A stretch of 64,000 bases of DNA, taken from the NCBI RefSeq assembly GCF_022458985.1, contig NC_061790.1:3273001-3337000 (forward strand), written 5' to 3'. The notes below the pieces were generated by a model. It was given only the letters and a program-made list of their open reading frames with translations. It was not told the DNA's origin and searched no databases. The position numbers and the translations under genes are program-made. Of the stretch, positions 1 to 9,121 are shown piece by piece. This DNA is from Mugil cephalus. Lineage: Eukaryota; Chordata; Actinopteri; Mugiliformes; Mugilidae. Position 1 is the stretch's first letter; every line of letters begins with the position of its first letter.

Positions 1-304
1 AGAGTGGAGGAGAGGGGGGCCTGGAGAGAGAGACAGTGGTGGAAGTTTGATGCTGCTTTGTTCAACAGTTTGTTGCTACTCTTCTTGTTGGTGACGTCCT
101 GAGTACTGTTTTCAGTGGAACAGAGGGTGATTAATCTGTTTTGTTATTTCCCCGAGAGTGGCAGCACTTTGAGTTTGTTGGTGGTCGTTGGTCCTGGTCT
201 GATTTAAGGCCAGCATTTTCAGTTAAGATTTTCTTTTGAAATATTCTAAATAAAGATTTATTTTACACATGATATCCAATCTGTTGTTTTCCTAGCCCAT
301 GAAT
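1..304. other. single-copy left edge, no gene recognised
   Basis: This stretch is not repeated elsewhere in the window, unlike what follows. It has no convincing coding frame. An AATAAA at 249-254 in an AT-rich context could be the end of a transcript that begins outside the window. Homology to the copy at 30,091 starts only at about 305. Confidence 0.4.
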
Positions 305-485
305 ATATTCTTTAGTTTTCTTCCCTTCATCCCCTCGTTAACACCTGGGGAGGTAACACTTCATAAATACAGGCATAAAAGAGGATTTGTGGGAGTGAGT
401 TGTAATGAAGTTGGCTAAAACTATATAACACAGAATGATGTGATCATGTTACACGGTATGTTTTATTACCAGTTCAACCACATCA

Positions 486-1760
486 GGGGCCTCATGTACA
501 AAGACTTGCATGGATTTCCCACTGAAACATGACGTCCGCTAAAATCAGATGTGTCAAAGTAATTTGCATGGATCCAAGGACTTTTCCTTTGTACATCCCA
601 ATCAACGTGGAATTGAGCGTACGTGTTTTATATTGCACTTTTCCAGATGCTGCAGGCACTTAGAATTGTATGCATTATTCATTCACTCACAGTCACACCC
701 TGGTGGTGGTAAACTACCTTAGTACCTACCTGGTGGTAAACTACCTGGGGCAGGCTGATGGAAATGTGGCTGTCAGTTTGCGCCTACTGCCTCTGACCAC
801 CACCAACACCACTCAATGGTGTTGGTGGACAGACTAGGCATAGGGTGTAATCACAAGTGAAGTGGTGGAGTTCAGCCCACCGGTGAAACATGACTGCAAC
901 TCTGCACAACTTTGACCAGAGAGTGGCTACCCTAGTTGGTGACAAAGCTACGATGAGAGCTGTGTCACCCACTGGGCATCCCCAGGGTAAATGTGTTAAA
1001 CTCAGAAATACTGTCATTATACTGGTCACACAATAGGCTGCTCACAATACAAATAACTCGTGCGCGAAGTTGCCAGGATATAAAAGGCATTGACCCATTT
1101 TTAGTCACTTCATTTTTTTTTTTTTTAATTTATTTCTAAATAGACAATGAACCAGGAGAGGGCACCTCCACCAGTCCCACCAGCTCCACCTTCTCCACCA
1201 GCAGCATGCGCCCTGGCGTCTCCATATCAGCTGCTTACGTCCGCCCGACTAGCCGTGTCCTCAAGTCACAAAAACGAAACTGTTAGAGCTATGCATGGCA
1301 TTAATGATCAAATAATTACCACCCATGGCGATATTAGCAATGCCAGAAATGCACTTGTGAATAAGAAGCTAAATTGTGTCCTTGCCTCTTTACATGGTTG
1401 AAATGACATGCTGCTGGCCCATATCGATTCTCGGGTGGCTCGAGGTTGATGGTTCCGGCATCTGGTTCCTCTGGTGGGAGGATGTGCTCTGGCTGTGGTA
1501 TGCGATGGCAGTTTGCCACCTTGTACAGGACACCACAGGCCATTACAGTGCAGCACACCTTCTCTGGTCATAGAGCAGCAGTCCTCCCAACCTGTCCAAG
1601 CAGTGCCAGTGTTCCTTCAGAGTCTGGGAATGGAGGTCATTGTACCTCCTCTCTTGGTCAGTGCTGCCACGATCTCAGGGGGTAGCCATGGTGCCCTGGT
1701 GTCAAATGAAGGCAGAAAACATGTGAAATTTGCTTTCTTTTGTTCATACACCAGTTGAAT
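486..1760. mobile_element. PIF/Harbinger DNA transposon remnant
   Basis: It opens at 486 with a terminal-repeat-like sequence (AGGGGCCTCATGTACAAAG) of the kind seen on fish Harbinger elements, and an inverted partner of its core (CTTTGTACAT) lies near 590. The plus strand at about 880-1,400 carries remnants of the accessory Myb/SANT-like protein, with a proline-rich stretch from 1,147. The minus strand at about 1,370-1,700 encodes the transposase C-terminus (RYNDLHSQT, HWHCLDR, LLLYDQRRCAAL). Two convergent genes are typical of the superfamily. Stops interrupt both, so the element is dead. Confidence 0.7.
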
Positions 1761-2290
1761 GAATCACACCAACTTTTTTCTAAGTATTATAGGTGCTTTA
1801 TCGGGAAACAAAGACAAAGGACAAAACAACTTTATTGCAAGTATTGAGAAGACTGATGACTTTTATTAATGACTGCAAAAGTGCGCTGTGGCTGATACAC
1901 TGGGACATTTCCAACTTTACACACACATTTAATAACACACTACTGAACACAGGGAGACAATACAGGACTTGTTAGAAAGCCCTGCAACTCTAATTTCACC
2001 AGGGAAAAACAAATAATTGTATTTGAAGCGCATATGTATGATGACAATATTTCTTAGTTCAACACATTTACCTTGGGGATGATCTGTGTCACTGTAATGG
2101 GCTCCCATAACTCCGGCGAGAGCTGTGTAACCCACTATGATGGCCACTCTCTGGTCGGAGGGGGTCAGTTCGTATCCTCCTGACCCAATCAGCTGCAATC
2201 AGGTTTCAGCGATATTCCGAAATCCTCCACTTCACTTCTACCTTCATGTCAGACCATTTCTTTTTTATTTATATGTGCGCGCTGCTCCAT
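1761..2290 (-). mobile_element. Harbinger accessory-gene fragment, inverted
   Basis: On the minus strand, 1,929-2,240 encodes EVEDFGISLKPD and then GGYELTPSDQRVAIIVG and GAHYSDTDHPQGK. This matches the plus-strand copy at 6,060-6,300, so two copies of the same accessory protein exon lie in opposite orientations. The family assignment rests on resemblance to the Myb/SANT-like second protein of Harbinger elements. Confidence 0.55.
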
Positions 2291-2389
2291 GGCATAATAG
2301 CGCCACACACACGCTCCCACTCACTTTTCTTTATTTTTGTGTTTATGCCTGATGACAGGCTACCAAATAGAGTATCACTACATGTCTCC

Positions 2390-2950
2390 AATTCATTTAA
2401 TTACACCAACCACCTCCACCGACTACTCTCCGTAGTCCAGGTACGCCATAACATATTGCATTACCCCCATCCAGCGACTCCGATCATCGTTCTTCAACTC
2501 CTCCATCACGTACCGGGAGAGGCCGTACCCGGCGCCGCTCACTCGAACAACGTCCATCCAGAAGCCGGCACAGCCAGCCGGCAACAAGGCGCTGCTCTCG
2601 TCGGTCTTCCGTCATCACTTCCCCTCCGGCCTTAACCCTTCCACGCCTGACTACCGTAACAGACCAGACAGACGCCTGGACATCCTCGCCTCCGCTTCAC
2701 AATCGACCATCCTAAACAGCCCTTCACCTGCCACACTATTTTCTCACTACTACGGCTGGAACTGCTTCGAGCCTTCCACACATCCCTGCAACTGCCTTTC
2801 CCTTCACTTGACATCGCCTCCCTCACTAGTTTCATCAGGTACGCCCCATTTCATCGAAAAGATCAAAACATCTGCAATCCAGGTCAGCTTCTTTACTAAA
2901 CTGATAATCAGAATTCCTTGTCCTTCCATCTCCCATCCACAAATAAGCCG
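2390..2950 (+). mobile_element. DIRS-type (tyrosine recombinase) retroelement fossil, fragment
   Basis: The plus strand carries sequence whose inner part (about 2,690-2,930) matches the reverse complement of the tyrosine-recombinase region at 4,070-4,280 (motif ILNSPSPATL, then HYYGWNC). It is a partial, broken copy in the orientation opposite to its neighbour at 3,470-4,760. It is older than the duplication that produced the unit-3 copy at 32,170-32,740. Confidence 0.55.
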
Positions 2951-2987
2951 GGATCCCATTGACTAACATGGAGGGCTCAGAGCTTAT

Positions 2988-3110
2988 GACCTATACTGCA
3001 GCCAGACACCAGGGGGAGCTCTAAATGCTCTGCCTTCACTTTAGAGGAGCTTTCACTCACAAGACCACGCTTGGTCGAGTTTATTTCAGCCACGTTAAAG
3101 GAGAGGGAAA
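2988..3110. repeat. short interspersed repeat
   Basis: It begins GACCTATACTGCAGCCAGAC and contains ACCAGGGGGAGCTC, a phrase common in short fish repeats. It recurs at 19,353-19,480 and 32,775-32,900, always next to DIRS-type sequence. The class (SINE or short DNA element) cannot be settled here. Confidence 0.5.
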
Positions 3111-3425
3111 GATGGGTTGTGGATCGGAAGGAGCGGAGGGATCGAGGGGAAGTAATAGAGGGGTCTGGGTTCGAGGGGAAGAGATGGAGGGATCGAGGGG
3201 AAGAGATCGAGCGATCAAAGGGAAGAGATAGAGGGACAGAGGGATTGAGGGATCGAGGGGAAGTAATAGAGGGATCTGGGGTCGAGGGGAAGAAATGGAG
3301 GGATCAAGGGGAAGAGATCGAGCGATCAGAGGGAAGAGATAGAGGGACAGAGGGATTGAGGGATCAAAGGGAAGAGATAGAAGGGTCGAGGGTCAAGGGG
3401 GAGAGATAGAGGATCGAGTGACGAA
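3110..3425. repeat. GA-rich minisatellite
   Basis: Degenerate tandem units around GAGGGATCGAGGGGAAGAGAT. The unit-3 copy (about 32,920-33,190) is shorter, and the unit-2 copy has almost none of it (19,500-19,520), so the array length changes between duplicates. Open frames read through it, such as the Arg/Glu/Gly-rich one from 3,071, are by-products of the repeat. Confidence 0.8.
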
Positions 3426-3469
3426 GAGACAGGGAGGAAAGGGTTGACAAAATGATCTGATGAATGGCG

Positions 3470-4760
3470 TAGTATCAATCGTGCATGGTCGGCCGAAGTG
3501 TGGATGCTGGAACCCAGGAAATGAGATCCAGGGTGGGGACATATCTCTGGAAGCGCCGGCTCTTTGACCCCCAAAACAATTCGTAGAGGCGAGTTGGAGA
3601 TGGGCTCTTCTAATGTCGTTGGGATGGTTGTGAATGTGGCTGTGGTAGCCTCAGGATGTCCATCTGGAAGTGGAACCAGACACGTGTGGCTATTGCAACT
3701 GATTTGGTAGTGAATAATGGAACTCGAGGGGATGCATGTCAGGCTAGTTGGGCGTTCACGTGGTTTTGCGAGATTGAATTAAGGAACAGTTAAGGAAATG
3801 TCAGATAGGCTGGCGTGCCGCGATGGTTGTATGAAGTTGAAGAAGATGTGAATTCGGAACATCGGAGGAACCAGAAGAATGTCAAGAGGAACAGCTTTGA
3901 GCGTGGAATCAATTGAGGGGGTCAGGTAACCAACTTGAAGGGAATGGATGCAACAAGCTAAAAGAGTTGCTGTGAGAGGGAGCCGCTTTGGAGCTGTCCG
4001 TGGTTCTGATTTGTGTAGACCTTTAATTAGCATACTTACGTGTGGTGGGGAAATGGAAGGACAAGGAATTCTGATTATCAGTTTAGTGAAGAACCTGATG
4101 CCACTGATGTAGACCTGGATGGTAGATGTTTTGATCTTTTGGATGAAATGGGAGTACCTGATGAAACTAGTGAGGGAGGCGATGTCGAGTGAAGGGAAAG
4201 GCAGTTCCAGCCGTAGTAGTGAGAAGATAGTGTGGCAGGTGAAGGGCTGTTTAGGATGGTCGTTTGTGAAGCGGACGAGAGGAGGCAAGGCTGATTAGTT
4301 GTAGATGGTGGCTGAAAACGGTGGAACCACAATTGGATCAGGATCCGAGTCTATAGTTATGGACCTGAATTTCCGGACGGACATACTAGACAAAGAGTCG
4401 ACCATTGCATTCATGTGTCCTGGAACATGGCGTGCACGGACGATAAATTGGTGTTGGAATGCGGTCAGGGTGAGTTTACTAGTGAACTGCATGATGAGGA
4501 GGGATTTGGAACAGCCTTTATTTATGATGTTTACGATGGCGATGTTCTCAGAATGGATGAGAATTACCTTTTTGGACCACTCATGCCCCAAAAGAAAGGC
4601 TGCAATGACAATGGGATACAACTCGTACGGGGTGGAGGATTGTGACATTTCTGGGGGCCATTGGGAAGCAAACCGGTGTACAATGACCGGTGTCGTTGAA
4701 AAACATGTCCCTGTAAAGTCTAAATTTGGTTGAAAAGTGAAAGGTGAAAGGTGTCTCAAA
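3470..4760 (-). mobile_element. DIRS/Ngaro-type retroelement fossil with RNase H and tyrosine recombinase regions
   Basis: Reading the minus strand, 4,300-4,760 encodes an RNase H-like region (YELYPIVIAAFLLGHEWS, HSENIAIVNIINKG, ARHVPGHMNAM). It is followed at about 3,780-4,290 by an N-terminal and core tyrosine-recombinase region (TIQVYISGIRFFTKL, RLPLTATLLA, PSRHASLSDIS). RNase H followed by a tyrosine recombinase marks DIRS-like retrotransposons, which use a recombinase in place of a DDE integrase. The gag and reverse-transcriptase parts are not present next to it. The element is broken. It predates the unit duplications because copies sit in all four units. Confidence 0.75.
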
Positions 4761-5015
4761 AAAATTAAGAAAGTTCATAAAACTTAATAGCCATGCTTAG
4801 TGTTAACTTATTTTTTTCATTTTGTGTCTGCTTGATACAAATTTAACCCTACGTAGAATTACTAAATACCTACAACTTACTACTCGTTTTTTATCTTAGT
4901 TTTTTTTTTAGTTCACTTAAATTAAACAAACCAATTTCCTTGAATGGGTCCTTGTCCTTCTTCTCTCTCTCTCTCTCTCCCATTTCTTATCTGTTTAGCT
5001 GTTATTACCTATGTA
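4761..5015. other. AT-rich filler with (CT)n
   Basis: AT-rich sequence with a short CTCTCT run near 4,962-4,978. There is no coding or element signature. It is repeated in unit 3 at about 34,540-34,795. Confidence 0.5.
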
Positions 5016-5018
5016 AGC

Positions 5019-6018
5019 CTATGTAAGCCCAAATAACAGACAAACTGCCTGAGTCAAGGTTTTAATACGATCCATGACGATACCTCGCTCCTGAATGATG
5101 GCAGTGGAGATGGGCTGGAGGACCACTAAACTTGGACCCTCATGAGGACTATCTTCACTGACAACTGTCAGCACACCAACAGTGCACTCTAGGGCCTCAT
5201 CTCTCACTGTATCCTACAAAGACACACAAAGACACATTCTTCATGAATACTACTTCATTTGGTATGGTTAAACTAAAGCTATGGTCCACAAGGTCCATAT
5301 ATTCTTGAAGAGTGACACTGACTTTTCAACCTGGACTCCTGCTCCTTAGATTTACAATGAATTAATGTGTACAATGTTTATGTGGCAGATTTCATTTTTA
5401 TTTACTGGCTGTTTAAATACCTCTCAGATTAGCTGTGGAGGAATTGCTGTACAAAATACAAATACATCAATCACTGTACAGAATGTATATTGTATGTTGT
5501 GGAGATAGAATTACATCCACACAGATACAGTTCTATTTTATTGCAGACCAAACTTTTTATCATGTGCAAGTACTTACAGAGCATGTCTTGGAGAATTCAA
5601 TGGAGTTGTCACCAAGTAAAATGGGAATGCCTTTGAGGACAACAGAGTGAAGTACTGTCACATCTGGTGTCTAATGATACACAGAGAAAAGACCAGTTAA
5701 CAGAGTAATTTGCAAGGCACAAGTCAGACAGGAAATAGGGTTGGGCTGGATGATCTCATTTAGAACTTGACTGATGAACTATCATACAGATCAAAAGCAA
5801 AATTAACCTACTTACCATCCAGCTCATGCTGGCCAACAGTTCCCTTTTTTGTTTTGAAGTTCAATGAAACACGGGGTATACTGGTCCAGAGGCTCAAAGA
5901 AATCTCCCCCAAGATTCTTACTTGCGATTCTGTTGAACTCAGCAAACACCTTGTTGACTGTGGTGACATCCCCAACCATAGGTCGACCCACAGTGGTAGT
6001 CCTGTCTTTGACAAGCAC
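5019..6018 (-). pseudogene. SAMD3-like gene fragment, broken
   Basis: The minus strand gives three separated pieces in protein order: about 5,824-6,018 (VGDVTTVNKVFAEFN, then GGDFFEPLDQYTP), about 5,580-5,660 (VVLKGIPILLGDN) and about 5,019-5,207 (ALECTVGVLTVV, RIKTLTQAVCLLFGLT). These resemble the C-terminal part of uncharacterised fish proteins often annotated as SAMD3-like, recalled from memory and not searched. The pieces are separated by plausible introns. A copy lies at 34,800-35,800, and only its last part survives at 20,198-20,475 and 47,727-48,000. It is probably a captured gene fragment or part of a multicopy family. Confidence 0.4.
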
Positions 6019-6059
6019 AGATTGTTGTAGTTGGTAACTAAAGTTGGCCCAGTTTAGAA

Positions 6060-7018
6060 ATAAAAAAAAAAAATGGTCTCACATTAAGGTAGAAGTGAAG
6101 CGGAGGATTTCGGAACACCGCTGAAACGTGATCGCAATGGGCAGGGGGGTTGGGGAAGGGGGGGTCAGGAGGGTACGAACTGACCCCCTCCGAACAGAGA
6201 GTGGCTGTCATAGTGGGTGACACAGCTCTCGCCGGAGTTATGGGAGCTCATTACAGTGACACAGATCATCCTCAAGGTAAATGTGTTAAACTAAGAAATA
6301 TTGTCATTATACCGGTCGTACAATAGGCTGTTCACAATACACATAGCTCGTGCGTGAAGCTGCCAGGATATTAAACACGTTGACTCATGTTCAATGTTCA
6401 ATTTTCTTAATTTTTATTTCTGATAATTGTAAACAGTTTTGGTGATGCCTCCCATCAGCACCGACTCCACACCAGCTGCTGACGTCCGCCCGACTGGCTG
6501 TGTCCTCACCAAACTATGCTGGGATCACGAGACGAAATCAATTATTATTATTATTATTGTCTGGATCAAGTAATAACCGTCCTTGGAGATATTAGCAACA
6601 CAATAAATGCACTTGTAATAAGTAGCTAAACTGTGTCCTTGCCTGTTTACATGGTTGAAATGACCTGCTACCGGGTCCGCATTGCTTCCCGAGGTCCAGC
6701 ATCCAGTTCCTCTGGTGGGGGGATGTTCTATGGCAGTGGTATGGCATGGCGGTGTGCCACGTTGTTCAGACCAGTTCACATATTATTTAAACATTTATGG
6801 GATGAAAATGTTTCCTGCTGACAAAAACAAATTCATCCTGTAATGGCGCTTTGATAGCATGTGTCTGCAGTCAATAGCTCCGATTACATTAGGAAAACCG
6901 GCTCTTGCTGTAAACTGAAGAACACTGAATGATGTAACATTCGTAATGATGGGGTGATGAAGCAGCATACGGGGGGTAAGTCCAGAGACTGGAGCCACAG
7001 TGTTCTACAAACAACCTA
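6060..7018. mobile_element. PIF/Harbinger remnant with internal deletion
   Basis: The plus strand at about 6,180-6,300 encodes the accessory protein piece (RVAVIVGDTALAGVMG, HYSDTDHPQG). The minus strand at 6,640-7,000 holds two transposase pieces: FTARAGFPNVIGAIDCRH, from the catalytic region, and a C-terminal scrap. Comparison with 20,476-21,215 shows that about 480 bp of transposase between these pieces was lost in this copy, including the ARWPGSTH motif. Confidence 0.7.
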
Positions 7019-7119
7019 ATGTTGAACACCACGCCCCACTACAGGTCAGCAGCTTCTGTGTGGAGAGAGCTGTTGTCAAAAAACAAACAAACAAAAAACA
7101 CAAAACAGAATCGAGTGCA

Positions 7120-7350
7120 TGTTTTAAAGTCCCAGTCCACAGTTGAAAGCATCATGGTGTGGTTAACAAGCTGCACAGCTGGGAACAGGAGAGCGCTGCA
7201 TCGCGTGATCAAAGCGGCCCAAAGCATATCGTCAACTACCCCCTGCCCTCCCTGGAAGATATTGCCACCTCCCTTGGCCTCAGCGGAGCACAGAAAATCT
7301 GCAGAAGCCACACGTGGGGGGCAAACTGCTGAGATGTACAATGACAATAC
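7120..7350 (+). mobile_element. LINE 3' end (L2/CR1-like)
   Basis: The plus strand encodes STVESIMVWLTSCTAGNRRA and then LHRVIKAAQSI, the typical C-terminus of a fish L2/CR1-group reverse-transcriptase protein. A frame change leads into YPLPSLEDIA-like sequence. It ends with TGACAATA and then a (TATTC)n tail, the usual 3' end of such LINEs. It is 5'-truncated and dead. Confidence 0.65.
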
Positions 7351-7360
7351 AATCAATATG

Positions 7361-7420
7361 TTCTATTCTATTCTATTCTATTCTATTCTATTCTATTCTA
7401 TTCTATTCTATTCTATTCTA
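7361..7420. repeat. (ATTCT)n microsatellite
   Basis: About twelve TTCTA pentamers forming the LINE tail. Length differs between units (21,451-21,524; 37,151-37,204; 48,958-49,016). Confidence 0.9.
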
Positions 7421-7429
7421 TTTTAATAT

Positions 7430-9014
7430 CAGTGCAGTGACTGAACTGAATGTGTTCTCTATGTATCCTTACCTGGAAACTGAAGCATCCATCAGGATCA
7501 GGAATAAAGACATTTGAATCCATCTGAATTCAACCATTGTTCTTCTCTGTCTCTCTCGTCCTCTTCTCTCGTCCTCACGTTGATGAATGACAGAGTCTCT
7601 AAAGAGTCTTCTACTTAAAGATGAATGCAACATGTGCTCTGTGTGGTTTGTGAGGTCACTTCCTCACAGACATCATGGTCCCTCCTCCACACAACCAACC
7701 AGCAACTCACAACCGCACACATCTCCACTAAAAAGGGACGAGTCATCACAGTTTGTGTAAATGTTCATGCAGTTCTTCTTTTCTATAAACGTATTGCACC
7801 TCTGAAGTCAGTGTTCGGATGTTTTTGTAGCCAGGACAGTCAGGCCTTTTCTTTTCTTATCTTTTCGTTTCACACAGATGAAGTTGAGCTAGGCCTGTTT
7901 TTATTGTAATTTGTCTATTTTATTTAGCAGAAGCCCCAATGCCCCCCCCCCCCCCCCCAAGTTCAGAAAAGAAGCACGAAAGCATTTATCTCAACGAACT
8001 ATCTTCACACATTCAACTTCCTCTATTGTGTTGATTAGCAACAACTTTTCTGTTCTTGACCTCCCTCTAAAACACTGTAGTAAAGAGTCAGCAAAATACA
8101 TCAAACATAAAAATGAAAATATAAAGTTTAAAACAGTGTTCATTCTTTATCTATTTAAAGAAAAGACAATTGTAGAGAGTTGATGTCAACAACTTAAATG
8201 AGGGACAGAGGTGAGAAAACATGGGCTGAAGTCTCTATGAGGAAGTGATACCTCATTAACATGTTCGTCTTTAACTAGAAACCTCTTTAGAGACTGTGTC
8301 TTTCATCAACGTGATGTTACCTGGAAACTGAAGCATCAGGATCAGGAACAAAGACATTTAAATGCATCTGAATTCAACCATTGTTCTTCTCTGTCTCTCT
8401 TGTCCTCTTTTCTCATCCTCACGTTGATGAAAGACACAGTCGCTAAAGAGGTTTCTACTTAAAGATGAATATAACATGTGACTCATGAGCTTAGTGAGGT
8501 CAGTTCCTCATCGTGTCTCCAGTCTGAGGACGATAAAACCACAAGTTACTGTTGTACATCCACAACAACCAAACAGTTTTTATGGGTGAGTAGTTTTACT
8601 CTTCACATGTCAGACTAAGAAACATTTACCAACAAAAGACTAAGGGCTGCATTTTTGCACGTATTTATCTTCACTAACAATCTTCACACATTTGTCTTCT
8701 TCTTACTTTAAGGCCTCAAACACGTGACTGCCACAAATGCACCATGGGAGTGGACACCGTGTGCAATTCTTGTTCTTATTGTGGTTTTGTAGTCACACCA
8801 ATATGCTGCTTCACTCAGCTGCTAAAGATTTTGCTTGTACTTAGAGCTGTATATCACAATCTCTTTGTCATTTTGGTAAATACTATTTATATATTATAAA
8901 TTAAAAGTAGAGGTCACAGATTCAAACCCTGCATCACTGCCTTGTACGCAATGAGGAAGTTAGAAGCGTTACCTTCTTTCTGCACACACTAGAAAGAGAC
9001 TAGCAGTCAATATA
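7430..9014. promoter_or_regulatory. duplicated upstream modules of gene A
   Basis: No gene is seen. Related modules recur inside this stretch: the block containing CACGTTGATGAA and AAAGAGGTTTCTACTTAAA appears at about 7,440-7,640 and 8,310-8,480. Copies of a GAGGAAGTGA-type element lie in both orientations: 7,651-7,665 (reverse), 8,239-8,255 (forward) and 8,495-8,509 (reverse, one mismatch). A poly(C) run lies at 7,942-7,958. Equivalent blocks precede B, C and D. Confidence 0.5.
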
Positions 9015-9028
9015 AGGAAGTGACATCA
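9015..9028 (+). promoter_or_regulatory. ETS/CRE-like composite site, gene A leader 1
   Basis: AGGAAGTGACATCA lies 107 bp upstream of the first leader ATG. It combines an ETS/PU.1 core (GGAA) with a CRE-like half (TGACATCA). The same element sits 103-108 bp before every intact leader exon in the array, which suggests a core promoter site active in blood cells. That role is inferred. Confidence 0.5.
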
Positions 9029-9121
9029 CAGAACGTCAACGCTGTGTCTCTCTATACGGAAAAGAACTGTAGACAGTGAGACAGTTCTAAGAAGGAGGAA
9101 GACGGAGAAAGACGGACAAGA

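Larger units (their letters stand above)
305..7420. repeat. long transposon mosaic, copy 1
   Basis: A block of nested element debris that recurs almost base for base at 30,091-37,204. In order it holds Harbinger pieces, a DIRS-type fragment, a short interspersed repeat, a GA-rich minisatellite, a second DIRS-type fragment in the opposite orientation, a SAMD3-like gene fragment, another Harbinger piece and a LINE 3' end. It forms the upstream part of receptor unit 1. Shorter versions with internal deletions precede genes B and D. Confidence 0.85.

Noticed and set aside
3025-3409. Arg/Glu/Gly-rich open frames over the GA minisatellite
   Set aside because: They follow the tandem repeat unit, shift with repeat number between copies and have no splice or start context.
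3326-3574. Separate minus-strand gene ending in SLDPRPFYLFPLIPQSL
   Set aside because: Antisense of the GA-rich repeat joined to the edge of the DIRS-type fossil; no independent support.
7314-7517. Open frames with repeated FYSIL
   Set aside because: Product of the (ATTCT)n LINE tail.
8910-8945. tRNA-like B-box (GATTCAAACCC) near the leader promoters
   Set aside because: No matching A box or cloverleaf could be found; at most an old tRNA-derived repeat scrap.
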